Assembly (NCBI GenBank): GCA_910578615.1
Contig: CAJTRI010000002.1
Location: forward strand, 129,592-193,591
Source of the DNA: an uncultured Duncaniella sp.
Lineage (GTDB): Bacteria; Bacteroidota; Bacteroidia; Bacteroidales; Muribaculaceae
Length of the DNA stretch: 64,000 nt
Direction: 5' to 3'
The notes beneath the pieces were generated by a model, which searched no databases, was not told where the DNA came from, and saw only the letters and a program-made list of their open reading frames with translations. The position numbers and the translations under genes are program-made. Each line of letters begins with the position of its first letter. The first letter of the stretch is position 1. Positions 27,989-37,745 of the stretch are shown here, in pieces.

Positions 27989-30900
27989 TGCTGTCGGCAG
28001 GCTGTTTCTCCTTGTTTTTGTTCTGACGACGCAACCATCCGAACGGGTTGATAGTGTCGAATTCGCGTTTGATGACCACGCCTATTCCCTGAGTGGTCAG
28101 GGCGCTTTTCAGATAATAGTTCTGGTCATTATAACGGTTGTAGGCTTTCAGCTGGAACGTACCTGCACGGTTGAGAAGGTATCGAATGTCGAAATCTCCG
28201 ATAAAACTGTTGTTGTTGAGAGATTTGTCCCTATATCCAAGATTTCCGTTAAGAAGAAGCCTGTTGTCGAGAAGGTGGCTTGAAAGTGCCACGTCTACCT
28301 CTACGTCCGAAAAGTCTCCTCGGTCACTACGTATGGCCGGAGCTATGCTCCAATTGTCGGATAGCTGCCCGAGCATGGAGCCGAGGCGGGATGACAGCGT
28401 GGACGAGGCTACCGAGACAAGTTCGTTGCCATGGGTGGCCGACATATAGTCGGGTGTATAGAAACGGTTTAGGGCAAGAAGATATATGATCTGTCTATCC
28501 ATCATTTCATCTGTTGATATGATGGAGCGTACCTTGCGGTAAGTGTCGGCTGTCAGTGAGGGAAATTCGAGATCGAATCCTATCTCGGGCTGGCGCATGT
28601 CACCTTTGGCTGCAAGGAGGGCGTTTACACGCACATTAGTTCTGTTGAGTTCGGGGTCTTCAAGGAATGATTCGTCAAGGTCGCTGAGGTTGGCATTGGT
28701 AGTGTATGCAGCCGTAATGTCGAGCTGGGCTGCATAAGGGTCTCCCCGGAACTCGATGCTGCTTCCTTCGCGTATTATAAAGTCTTTTACCACGATGTCC
28801 TGCAATGTGAAGTTGTAGGAACCACGGTTGAGCGTATATTTTCCCCACATGTTAAGGTCTCCTGCCGAGTCATAGGTCATTCGCAGGTGTCCTGTGCCGT
28901 GAGCGGTTATTTTGTCTCCTCCGACCGGATCCATTATAAGGTAAAGAGTGGCATCGGGCGTGACGTCTACATTGAACTCCATACGGTACTCAGTCGGAGT
29001 CCCGCTTTCCTCTTTTCTTATGCGGTCTCGCAACTGTCGTACTATCAGAGGTGTCGGGTCGAGCGCGGCTATGGAGTCTTTGCGAGCCTTGTCCCGGTCA
29101 CGGAATGTGATGAAATTGTATTCTGCCGTCTGTTCGCGATCATCGAGTACGAATGTGAAGGTCGAGCGTGGCTCGGTGACCATATTGACATTTATGTTGA
29201 TAAGTCCGGGTGCGCCGGTGACGGTGGCACCTCCGCGCCCGTAGATACGCCCGAACCAGGCGTCTTCCGTCTCCCGCTCGCCCACATCGTAGACAAGAAG
29301 ATTGGAGGCATCGGTGATCTCGAAATCAAAGGTCGGGTCATGGAACTGCCTGTGGCCAACTCGTCCGCTAAGACGGGCGTTCCTGCCATATTTGTCGGAA
29401 AGAACCACGTCGTTGAACTCTATGCGTCCCGGACGCAGGTGGACGGAATCGGTCACATGGTAGACTGTGTTTGTGAAATCAAGCCTTAGTCCGAAATTGT
29501 TGGCGAAAATGTCTCCTTCCATGTCAAGATCCTTGAACGTGCCGAATAGATGTGCATTCCCGGAGACGGTTCCTGAGATGTGGGATGTGAATGCCGACAT
29601 GAACGGAAGCATGAATTCGACCGGGCTTTCATCGGCAGTGAAGCGGAAGTCAAGAGCCTCGCTCAGAGGATTGATGAAACCACGCACGAGGGCTTTTCGT
29701 CCGTTGGCCTGACTGATGTCGGCATTGATGATAATGTCTTTGGTGGTTGTGTCCCAGTATGACACTATCTCTCCGTCACCCATTACGCAGTGATTGTAAC
29801 TCAGGTCTGTTACTGATAGTCCGGGGGTGTAGAGTCCGGGCTGGCGTGACAGTAGCGACTCGCCGAAGAGTCTGCCTGTGGCCCTGCCTCCGAAATTTAC
29901 GGCATCGCTTATAGCGAGAGTCTCAAATATATAGTCGAGGTCGATGTGATCAAGAGCCACGGTCACACGGTCGGTTGAGTCCTTGGATGCCACTCCGTTT
30001 ATTGTAAGGCTCTGGCCGTGTCTTCCACCTCCGAACCCGTTGACCGCTATCCGTCCGGGACGGATGTCGATTGTTCCGGGAAATACATTCCAGGCAGAGT
30101 CGTTGAACACGAGTTGTGTGGGATGGAATTCGACACGTGTTTCCAGTTCCCCTTTTTCAGCACGTGACAGTCTGGTAGAGAAATCAAGCTCTCCGTGGAA
30201 GTCGGCGTCGCGGGCTATTTTCCAGTCTATGCCTGTTCTGACGGAGTCATAACCGCCCGAAGAGGCTATGCTCACCTGCATCGGGCCGTTCTTGGTGGGA
30301 AGTGTCGTCCCGGCGTCAAGCATACAGGTGTGGATGCTGCCGTTTACGAGGATGCAGAGGGAGGTTGATTCGATGAGTTTGTCCTTGTTTTTGAGATATG
30401 GAGCGTCAAGCCTCAGGCTCATGCAACGAGACACGGAGTCGGTGGCGCCGTGTAGGGTGACGGGATATATGAATTCGACAGGCAGTTTGAAAAAGCGGGA
30501 AAGCGTGGTATCCGGGTGTATTGTCACATCAAGAGAGGCAAGAGATTTCAGAGGTCTGGTTTCGTCAGTTTCAGCGGGAGGGATGATGGAAGGGAAGATG
30601 TCAGAGACGAGGGAACGCATGTCATCGGCAAGGCCTTTGAATGTGTAGTCTCCTTTTAGAGAGGCATCAAGGATAGGGCTGGTGACCGAGAGTGTGCGTA
30701 TAGAGTCAGTCCGGCCTGCTTCTATTTCCAGTGACGGGATATTCAGATTTCGGTTGTCGGTTCCTTTTGAGACTGTCACATCTTCAAGTCTGAGCCATCC
30801 TGAGATTTCGTCAGGTTTACGTCCTCTTATTGATGTGTCTATATTGCCACTGATGGTGGCTGTGGCGAGTGCGGTTCCCTCTTTCATGAACGGAGAGAGG

Positions 30901-32513
30901 TCTACTGACCTGATATCGGCAAATAGTTCTGTTGCCGGGTTTTCGCCGGCCATGTCATATCCGCCGGAAAGCGTCAGGTCAAGTCCGGCCGAGGTGGATG
31001 CGAGACTGAAATCTATGTGCGGCCCTGTAAATGTACCATCGGCAGTTATGTCATTGTACTCGTTGCCCTTGTATGTCATGGACGAGATTGTCAGTCCGGC
31101 GGTACCGTTTATTTTGCGTGGATTGAGGATTGTAAGGTCGGCATGACAGTCGAAAGCTATTTCGGAAAGAGTCTCGCCTCCTTTGTCGAGGAGTGCTGAC
31201 GGATTGAATCCGTCAGTGTTTACTGTGCCGTCTATAATCAGTGGCAAGCCTTTGCTTTCGTGTCTTATACCACAGTCAATGTCCACATTGCCGCAGTCTG
31301 TCAGCATGGAGCCGTTGAAGTCAATGCTTCTGCCGCTTAGTCCGAGAGATCCAAGAAGGTTGACCTCGCCGAGAGGGGCAAGCCGGCTTAGTTTTTCGTA
31401 CAGTCCGTGGCCGGGAGCATCAGGTTCTTTTATGATGGCAAGTATGTCAGGCACGCTCACGTTGACACTCAGGCGCGAGAGGTCGGCGGACAGGCTGTCA
31501 TTACCGTATCCTATCCCGCAGATTGTTCCGTTGGCTTGAAGATAAGTGTTTTTGTCGCGTAGGGTGGCCGAAAGTCGCTCTATCTCGATATTGTCGATTG
31601 AACCGGCAATATCTATTTCCAGATCAAGCGGTGTGGTCATCGACCCGAGAACAGGTAAGAGCGGGGAAAGGTCTGAGGGCGTTATATAGGTGTCAGGCAG
31701 AGTGGTGATACGGGTGTTGATGAGGTGCGGGTTGATTTTTGCGGAAAGAGGTGACGGGATGGATATCTCGTCAAAAGCCAGATGCGACTCTGGGAGATGG
31801 AGTGAAAGATTGTTGAGTATGCATGTTTTCTGGTCAATCCTGACATAGGCGGCGAAATCTTTTACAGACAGACCGCTGTGTTCGGTTGCTGCAAGTCTCT
31901 TTATCTCTCCCTCGATCAGTTCGCTGCTGATGACAGGTGCGCGCATGTCTGCTCTCAGTCCGCTGATGCCTATATGGTTGGCGTCAAACAGTCCTTCGGA
32001 AGCACGAGGTTCGGAAATGACGTCATAATTCAGTGACGACCGGCGTATGACGACCATATTGACCGCGAGATCAAACGAGGTCTTCTTTCCAGTGTCCTTT
32101 TTTTTGAAACGGGCTATAATAGGGTCTATGTTGAGCGGTGAACCGAGTGAGTCACGGTTCAGAGATACTTTCATGTCGATTAGTTCGGCATATGTGATGA
32201 CCCATCTGTTGTTCCAGAGACTCTCGCCTATTCCTATCCCGGCTCCGAGATGTCCCACGCTTAGGACGGTGTCGCCTCGTTGGTCGGTCACAGAGACATC
32301 ACGAAGCGTTACGCGGTTGAACGGGGCCACGCTGACACCACCGATTTCAACGGATGTCCCGAGGAGTTTGGTCAATTCGGTCTCGGCGATAGAGCCTATT
32401 TTTTTCTGTATGCCGGGGAGGGAGAGGAGTATGTACAGGATTACCGGCACTGCCACCGGCAGCGCCAATATTATGACCAATATTGAACGGATTATCCTGT
32501 AAAGAGTCTTCAC
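27960..32513 (-). CDS. TamB-family translocation/assembly protein
   Basis: 1517 aa. N-terminal signal anchor (~9-32, SILVIILALPVAVPVILYILL) in the inner membrane, then a very long beta-rich stretch (AsmA-like at the N-terminus, repeating amphipathic strands) and a C-terminal DUF490/TamB domain (about 1120-1480). Such proteins bridge the periplasm as lipid-conducting beta-taco structures or assist outer-membrane protein assembly. Starts with GTG at 32513, 9 nt after the preceding thioredoxin-fold lipoprotein gene. No TamA/Omp85 gene is adjacent in the window. The DUF490 end and length match Bacteroidales homologues as I know them. Confidence 0.92.
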   Translation of the reverse strand: MKTLYRIIRSILVIILALPVAVPVILYILLSLPGIQKKIGSIAETELTKLLGTSVEIGGVSVAPFNRVTLRDVSVTDQRGDTVLSVGHLGAGIGIGESLWNNRWVITYAELIDMKVSLNRDSLGSPLNIDPIIARFKKKDTGKKTSFDLAVNMVVIRRSSLNYDVISEPRASEGLFDANHIGISGLRADMRAPVISSELIEGEIKRLAATEHSGLSVKDFAAYVRIDQKTCILNNLSLHLPESHLAFDEISIPSPLSAKINPHLINTRITTLPDTYITPSDLSPLLPVLGSMTTPLDLEIDIAGSIDNIEIERLSATLRDKNTYLQANGTICGIGYGNDSLSADLSRLSVNVSVPDILAIIKEPDAPGHGLYEKLSRLAPLGEVNLLGSLGLSGRSIDFNGSMLTDCGNVDIDCGIRHESKGLPLIIDGTVNTDGFNPSALLDKGGETLSEIAFDCHADLTILNPRKINGTAGLTISSMTYKGNEYNDITADGTFTGPHIDFSLASTSAGLDLTLSGGYDMAGENPATELFADIRSVDLSPFMKEGTALATATISGNIDTSIRGRKPDEISGWLRLEDVTVSKGTDNRNLNIPSLEIEAGRTDSIRTLSVTSPILDASLKGDYTFKGLADDMRSLVSDIFPSIIPPAETDETRPLKSLASLDVTIHPDTTLSRFFKLPVEFIYPVTLHGATDSVSRCMSLRLDAPYLKNKDKLIESTSLCILVNGSIHTCMLDAGTTLPTKNGPMQVSIASSGGYDSVRTGIDWKIARDADFHGELDFSTRLSRAEKGELETRVEFHPTQLVFNDSAWNVFPGTIDIRPGRIAVNGFGGGRHGQSLTINGVASKDSTDRVTVALDHIDLDYIFETLAISDAVNFGGRATGRLFGESLLSRQPGLYTPGLSVTDLSYNHCVMGDGEIVSYWDTTTKDIIINADISQANGRKALVRGFINPLSEALDFRFTADESPVEFMLPFMSAFTSHISGTVSGNAHLFGTFKDLDMEGDIFANNFGLRLDFTNTVYHVTDSVHLRPGRIEFNDVVLSDKYGRNARLSGRVGHRQFHDPTFDFEITDASNLLVYDVGERETEDAWFGRIYGRGGATVTGAPGLININVNMVTEPRSTFTFVLDDREQTAEYNFITFRDRDKARKDSIAALDPTPLIVRQLRDRIRKEESGTPTEYRMEFNVDVTPDATLYLIMDPVGGDKITAHGTGHLRMTYDSAGDLNMWGKYTLNRGSYNFTLQDIVVKDFIIREGSSIEFRGDPYAAQLDITAAYTTNANLSDLDESFLEDPELNRTNVRVNALLAAKGDMRQPEIGFDLEFPSLTADTYRKVRSIISTDEMMDRQIIYLLALNRFYTPDYMSATHGNELVSVASSTLSSRLGSMLGQLSDNWSIAPAIRSDRGDFSDVEVDVALSSHLLDNRLLLNGNLGYRDKSLNNNSFIGDFDIRYLLNRAGTFQLKAYNRYNDQNYYLKSALTTQGIGVVIKREFDTINPFGWLRRQNKNKEKQPADSTKTTSSENR

Positions 32514-32522
32514 TCGCCGTTA

Positions 32523-33617
32523 TCACATATATTTGGCCACGGTGCTGTCGAGCTTGGTAATGTCATCGACACGTGCGGCAATCACTCCTTCGCGATTGAT
32601 GATGAAGGTGGTAGGGATGGACGAGACGTTGTAGTTGACAAGGTTGGAATTACCGTCGGCAGACAGGTTGTTCATTACTGATATCCATGGGAGGTTGGCT
32701 GCTGTCTGTTTCCATTTGTATTCATCAGTATCGACGGACACCTGATAGATTTCGAGGCCTTGCTCATGGTATCTTTCATAAACCTTGTTGAGTTCGATAT
32801 TGAAGGCCGGTGACCATTCGGTGTTGTAGGCCGTGAAATTAAGCACCACTGTGTTACCCTTGCTGGTGAGGTCAAGAAGTGAGCGTTCCACGCCCTTGCG
32901 GTCAAACAGCTTTATATCAAAAGCTCCGACTTCCTTGGCTTCGATGACATTTCTGGGAGTGGATGAGCTGCGTCGGTTCTCTATGAAGAGGCGTTTCAGA
33001 TAGGATGTGCGCGGGTCTGACGGGCGTGTCTGGTTATAGGCATTGGCGACAGCGCCTATGATGCGGTGGTCAAGAGAGACGGATGGATTGAACAGAGGTT
33101 GTCCCCCTATCTTTTTGCTGATGATATAGTATGATATTATTCCTGACGGGTCGGAGATTACCATGTTGCCGAGCGTGCGTTTGAGGCTCTCATCATTTAC
33201 GACCCCGGAGGCCCCGAGGGTTGCTGCCGATGCGGTCAGAAGAGAGTCTACCCTGACAAGGCTTTCTGCATGTGCTGAACCTGAGAGAGTATGGTTGGCA
33301 GCTATGTCGGGAGCGGTAGCCGTGATGGTGAGAGTCTCGATTGAGTCTATGGGGAAGTAGAGTGAATTGTCGCCTGTGCGTAAGCGGTAGATGTCAGGAT
33401 ATCCCTGCGGAAGACGGGAATAGTCGAAAGTTCCGTCCTTATCGACCTTTATGGTGTCCATCGTGTACCAACGGCCTTGGTTGCTCCCCTCGAGCAGGAT
33501 GGTTTCATTGTCTGACAGACCTTCTATTTTTCCGTGTATGCGCCATTTGTCGCCGTCAGAGCATGAGCAGATGAGGAGTGTCGCGGCGACAGCCGCAGTG
33601 AGGGATATATTTTTCAT
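32523..33617 (-). CDS. DUF4369/thioredoxin-fold lipoprotein lacking redox cysteines
   Basis: 364 aa. Lipoprotein signal (LLICSC, lipid Cys ~19), N-terminal DUF4369-like beta domain (WRIHGKIEGLSDNETILLEG), a helical linker, and a C-terminal AhpC/TlpA-like thioredoxin fold. Where TlpA proteins have WCxxC, this one reads FTAYNTEWSPAFN: both cysteines are missing, though the following helix, VSVD strand and the cis-Pro region (SSIPTTFIINREG) remain. So it is unlikely to be a thiol oxidoreductase and may be a binding or chaperone-like protein. Upstream partner of tamB (9-nt gap). Confidence 0.88.
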   Translation of the reverse strand: MKNISLTAAVAATLLICSCSDGDKWRIHGKIEGLSDNETILLEGSNQGRWYTMDTIKVDKDGTFDYSRLPQGYPDIYRLRTGDNSLYFPIDSIETLTITATAPDIAANHTLSGSAHAESLVRVDSLLTASAATLGASGVVNDESLKRTLGNMVISDPSGIISYYIISKKIGGQPLFNPSVSLDHRIIGAVANAYNQTRPSDPRTSYLKRLFIENRRSSSTPRNVIEAKEVGAFDIKLFDRKGVERSLLDLTSKGNTVVLNFTAYNTEWSPAFNIELNKVYERYHEQGLEIYQVSVDTDEYKWKQTAANLPWISVMNNLSADGNSNLVNYNVSSIPTTFIINREGVIAARVDDITKLDSTVAKYM

Positions 33618-33657
33618 TATGTTTGTCGTGTAGAGATATCTTTGTTTAATCGGAATG

Positions 33658-33665
33658 CAAAATTA
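33658..33665 (-). promoter_or_regulatory. -7 box of the DUF4369-tamB operon
   Basis: Minus strand TAATTTTG, 40 nt before the ATG at 33617; -33 not convincing. On the plus strand of the same 186-nt intergenic region I see no full promoter for the Spy-like gene. Confidence 0.45.
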
Positions 33666-33803
33666 ATATTTTTCGGTTGAAGATTCGTTGACACTTGATG
33701 CAAAGAATGTTAAAACTCAGATGGTGCCTTTAAACTCTTTCTCTTTCTTGTTGTCTATAATTTCAGAACGAACAAATTAATAACACATTTAGAGCAATAA
33801 TCT

Positions 33804-34310
33804 ATGAAGAAATTTATCGTAAGCACCGCTGTACTCCTCGCTACCATTATCGGCTCCGGCAATGCCATGGCCCAGAACCCGGCCGTATGTAAGTCCGAAT
33901 GTCCCAAGAGCGAACAGTGTGCTCCCGGCAAGTGTGATACCGCCAAGTGCTGCAAGGGCGGAGTGAAAGGACAGTTGGATCCTTTTGCAGGACTCAATCT
34001 CACTGACAAGCAGAAGTCCGAGCTTGCAGCCCTCAAAAAAGAGTGCAGGCTTGAACGTGACAAAAAGAAGTCTTCTGACAAGAATCTCCGCAACGAGAGA
34101 CGTCAGTGCCGTCAGGAAGCCCGTAAGGAACAGCTTTCCAAGATAAAGGCCATACTTACTCCTGAGCAGTATCATCAGTTTCTTGAAAACTCATACATAC
34201 AGCAGTCCGGCAATCGTCACGGCGCCCGTATGGCCAAGGGCAAAAAGATGAAACATGCTGCCAAGGCACAAAAAGTCGAAAGGCAGGTTAATAGCGACAC
34301 CAAGAAATAA
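33804..34310 (+). CDS. Secreted Cys-rich Spy/CpxP-like protein
   Basis: 168 aa. Signal peptide 1-23 (GNAMA). The mature N-terminus is a short cysteine cluster (C29, C33, C39, C44, C49, C50 within 22 residues), followed by a helical Lys/Arg-rich region with two LTxxQ-like motifs (LNLTDKQKSEL ~65-75 and ILTPEQYHQFL near 115), the hallmark of periplasmic Spy/CpxP chaperones and metal-sensing relatives. The Cys cluster in front of this fold suggests metal binding (inference). C-terminus very basic (KGKKMKHAAK). Ends in a strong terminator; monocistronic. Confidence 0.75.
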   Translation: MKKFIVSTAVLLATIIGSGNAMAQNPAVCKSECPKSEQCAPGKCDTAKCCKGGVKGQLDPFAGLNLTDKQKSELAALKKECRLERDKKKSSDKNLRNERRQCRQEARKEQLSKIKAILTPEQYHQFLENSYIQQSGNRHGARMAKGKKMKHAAKAQKVERQVNSDTKK

Positions 34311-34334
34311 TCCGTAATAAAGTTACTAAAATAT

Positions 34335-34375
34335 ATCGGTAGGTCATAGGACGGTTTGTCATATGACCTACCGAT
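34335..34375 (+). terminator. Rho-independent terminator of the Spy-like gene
   Basis: Perfect 14-bp stem (34335-34348 with 34362-34375), 13-nt loop, followed by a T-rich tail (TTTTATTTTATTT). Located 25 nt after the stop. Confidence 0.9.
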
Positions 34376-34447
34376 TTTATTTTATTTCTGTATGAAACTA
34401 TTTCTTTTATTATCCGTCCTATGAGGAAAACAAATTTATTATAACAA

Positions 34448-36874
34448 ATGCCAAGATTAAAATCTTTTATCACATTTCTTGCGGTAGCTGCGATTGCATC
34501 GGCAGGAGAATACTCGGTCAGCGGAGTGGTTACGGATTCGATAGGTGAGGGGGAGCCTTACGCGACATTGCGTGTGTACAATACCGCTGACACTCTCAAA
34601 GCGGTGGCGATGGGACTTACCGGCGACACGGGTGCTTTCTTGCTCGAACTTCCGTCGGCAGGTGATTACAGGATTAATGTCAGTGCTACCGGCAGGAATG
34701 AGATAAACCGTGAATTCGCTGTTACGGCAGATGCCCCTGTGGCAGATCTCGGGGAGCTTCCCTTGTCTACTCCGAGCAATCTTCTGGGGGTGGTAGAGGT
34801 AACGGCCCAACGACCGATCGTCAGTAGGGAGATTGACCGTATAGGGTATGATGTGCAGGCAGATAACGAATCCAAAACCACGCAGCTTGACGAGATTCTC
34901 AAAAAGGTTCCTCTTGTGACGGTAGAGTCGGACGGAACCGTAAAGGTGAAAGGCTCCACCGACTTCAAGATATATAAGAACGGGCGTCCCAACAATTCTT
35001 TTACCAAGAATTCAAAGGATATTTTCAAGGCCATCCCGGCTTCGATGATAAAGAAAATAGAGGTTATCACCGATCCGGGTGCACGTGAGGAAGCCGAGGG
35101 CGTAGGGGCGATACTCAATATCGTCACCCTTGAAAACACCACTATCAAAGGTATTATGGGATCGGCCGGGCTTAATATGCATACTTTTAACTATGTTCCA
35201 AACCCTGATCTATGGCTGACATCACAGATTGACAAGGTAACATTCTCAGTGTCGGGAAGTGTGGGTAGCATGTCAAAGAAGCAGACTCGGTATCATATGG
35301 AGGAATACAGGGTTTATGAGGAGACTGGTGACAGGTTTAACTCTGTGTCACACCAGCAGAATCCGGGTTATTATTGCTGGGGAAACGGTGAGCTGTCCTA
35401 TGAGATGGATTCTCTGAATCTGTTTACGGCTGACTTCGGAATATTCCGTTACGATTTGGATGTAGACTATCGTATGTCGTCATCAATGACGGCTTCTGAC
35501 GGTTCGCTTGTTTACAGATATAGGCAACATAACGCATTCAGTCCTTACGGATATCTGGACTTCAACGGTTCGGCTAATTACCAGCATCTGACACACCGAA
35601 AAGGGGAGATACTGACGCTGAGTTATGCAATCTCTACCACCCGACAGCAACAGGACGGATATACCGAATATACGGACATCGTGAATTTCCCGCTTCCTTA
35701 CACGAGGATGGAGCAGGAGTTTGACCTGCGGTTTATGGAACAGACCGTTCAGGCTGACTGGTCACGTCCGTTTGCAGGGAAGCACACGATTGATATAGGC
35801 GGTAAGTTTATTTATAGAGACAATCACTCAATAACCGAGTATGACTATATTGATTATCGCAGGGATGATACGGATTTCTCACATATCACCTCCATTTCGG
35901 CCTTATATGCGGATTATCGTACAACGTTCGGACGATGGAGCCTGAGAGGCGGTGTAAGATATGAGTATTCTCATCTTTCTGCCAAATATAAAGACGGTTC
36001 GAATGAGCCGTTTTCCACGGATCTTCACGACATTGTACCGTCGGCATCGGTGGCATGGAACGCTACGGATGCGTCATCGTTCAAACTTGCCTATTCGACG
36101 AGCATACGACGTCCCGGTATCGCTTTCCTAAATCCAGCGGTTTCGGAAGGAGTCACGCAGGTCTCGAAGGGCAATCCGAATCTGAAAAGCGCGAGAGACC
36201 AGAACCTCACCTTTACTTACGGACTCATCAAGCAGAGATTCAACATGAATTTCGGGCTGTCGTACAATTTTTCATCTTCCGGCATCATCAATGTACAGGA
36301 GACCGTGGGTAATGTGACTCATTCAACATATGCAAACGAAGGCCGTAACCACCGCGTCTCTCCATCTCTTTATGCGTCATGGATTCCGACAGACAAGACA
36401 TCGGTGATGGTGAATATGACCACATCTTGGAATAGAGAGGAGAACCCTTCGCTCGGACTCCGGGTATCGGGATGGTATGGTTCGGTATTTTTCAGATTTT
36501 CCCAGAAACTTCCGGCAAAGTTGAACTTGTCCGTTCACGCGTCATTGTGGCGTAATGCAAAGTCTCTGTACAGTTATGTAGACCAGTTGAAATTTATAGA
36601 TATGTTCGGCTACGGACTTAATCTTGACCGTTCCTTCCTTAAAGATGACCGTCTGACAGTCAGGCTTTATGCCAATAATCTTTTCTTGCCGTCACGCAGG
36701 TATGTGTCTGTCCCGCTCAATATGGGCTATACGGGCCGGTCTGTCGGTTACAGTGACACGCAGAACTTTGTCGGTGTCTCGGTAAGGATTCGTTTCGGTT
36801 CGCTTAACGCGTCTGTGAAGAAGGTTTCCAAGTCGATATCCAATGACGACCTTGACGGCCGGAAGAACAAATAG
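34448..36874 (+). CDS. TonB-type outer-membrane beta-barrel receptor
   Basis: 808 aa. Signal peptide ~1-19, a CarboxypepD_reg-like domain (~22-100, SGVVTDSIGEGEPYATL), a plug domain (~115-225, VVEVTAQRP...LDEILKKVPLVTV...KIEVITDPGAREEAEG), then an outer-membrane beta-barrel of the OMP_b-brl_3 type to the end. The closing residues are a charged extension (SISNDDLDGRKNK) rather than a terminal aromatic. No SusD partner follows, so not a canonical glycan SusCD system; substrate unknown (siderophore, peptide or metal are possibilities). A paralogue-like receptor lies at the right edge of the window. Confidence 0.9.
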   Translation: MPRLKSFITFLAVAAIASAGEYSVSGVVTDSIGEGEPYATLRVYNTADTLKAVAMGLTGDTGAFLLELPSAGDYRINVSATGRNEINREFAVTADAPVADLGELPLSTPSNLLGVVEVTAQRPIVSREIDRIGYDVQADNESKTTQLDEILKKVPLVTVESDGTVKVKGSTDFKIYKNGRPNNSFTKNSKDIFKAIPASMIKKIEVITDPGAREEAEGVGAILNIVTLENTTIKGIMGSAGLNMHTFNYVPNPDLWLTSQIDKVTFSVSGSVGSMSKKQTRYHMEEYRVYEETGDRFNSVSHQQNPGYYCWGNGELSYEMDSLNLFTADFGIFRYDLDVDYRMSSSMTASDGSLVYRYRQHNAFSPYGYLDFNGSANYQHLTHRKGEILTLSYAISTTRQQQDGYTEYTDIVNFPLPYTRMEQEFDLRFMEQTVQADWSRPFAGKHTIDIGGKFIYRDNHSITEYDYIDYRRDDTDFSHITSISALYADYRTTFGRWSLRGGVRYEYSHLSAKYKDGSNEPFSTDLHDIVPSASVAWNATDASSFKLAYSTSIRRPGIAFLNPAVSEGVTQVSKGNPNLKSARDQNLTFTYGLIKQRFNMNFGLSYNFSSSGIINVQETVGNVTHSTYANEGRNHRVSPSLYASWIPTDKTSVMVNMTTSWNREENPSLGLRVSGWYGSVFFRFSQKLPAKLNLSVHASLWRNAKSLYSYVDQLKFIDMFGYGLNLDRSFLKDDRLTVRLYANNLFLPSRRYVSVPLNMGYTGRSVGYSDTQNFVGVSVRIRFGSLNASVKKVSKSISNDDLDGRKNK

Positions 36875-36878
36875 GGAA

Positions 36879-37652
36879 TCATAGTTTCATCCCTATACCG
36901 AAGAGAGCGAAGTCATAGATGGCAGGATCATCCGGGTTATATCGCCTCAGACGTTCGGTAAGTTCTATGACCGTCCTGCGGTCATCGGCCTTACGGGAGA
37001 TAAGTCCGAGTTCGCGGGATACGTTGCCTACATGGACGTCGAGCGGAATGAATAGCTGTGACGGGGTAATCACGTCCCATATACCGAGATCGACTATCCC
37101 GTCGTTTCTAACGAGCCATCTCAGTGCCATATTGACACGTTTCAGTGCCGTTGTTTTGAGATTCTGGGGCATACAGCGGGATGCGGCTGATGGGTCTGTA
37201 TGTGGCGCGTTGGCTTCGGCAAGTTCGCGGTTGAGACCTTCTACGAGCTTCCAGGCTGGCGTTTCGGATGTGGCGATATCCTCGGCACGTGCAAAGTCCT
37301 GCATGGTTCCATGGGCCGCATAGACCTTGCGGAGTCCTCTGAGGTAGTATTTTAGATGTCTGTTGAAGAACGTCCTATGTATATTTCCTTCGTCAGGCAG
37401 GTCTTCATATCCTTCGTCCATCATGTAATCGTAAGGGGAGTTGTCCATCAGGGCCAGCATCTTGTCACAGTCACGACATATCATCTTTCGGTTGCCCCAG
37501 GCAATGGACGAGGTGAGCAGAGAGGTTATCTCGATGTCGCGTGGGTCAGAGAATCGGTGTGGAAACTGCACAGGATCGTCACTGATAAAAGCCGGTGAGT
37601 TGATTCTCGCTGCCTCTGAGTCGAGCAGGTCTTGTAAATCGTTATCGGTCAT
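36879..37652 (-). CDS. TIGR02757/DUF2400 family protein
   Basis: 257 aa, typical length. Segments characteristic of the family: DPVQFPHRFSDPRDIEI, WGNRKMICRDCDKML, HRTFFNRHLKYYLRGL and CMPQNLKTTALKRVNMALRWLVR. Helix-hairpin-helix-like region towards the C-terminus. Function uncharacterised; a DNA-repair-like fold has been suggested for the family. Ends 4 nt from the convergent receptor gene, so both stops are nearly back to back with no terminator. Confidence 0.9.
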   Translation of the reverse strand: MTDNDLQDLLDSEAARINSPAFISDDPVQFPHRFSDPRDIEITSLLTSSIAWGNRKMICRDCDKMLALMDNSPYDYMMDEGYEDLPDEGNIHRTFFNRHLKYYLRGLRKVYAAHGTMQDFARAEDIATSETPAWKLVEGLNRELAEANAPHTDPSAASRCMPQNLKTTALKRVNMALRWLVRNDGIVDLGIWDVITPSQLFIPLDVHVGNVSRELGLISRKADDRRTVIELTERLRRYNPDDPAIYDFALFGIGMKL

Positions 37653-37745
37653 AAGTATTTAGGAATAATATGGTATGCGCCGGAATTATAGAATCCGCAT
37701 AGGGGATTTTATGATTCCGGCGCATCAGTCGGTTTATGGAAAGAA

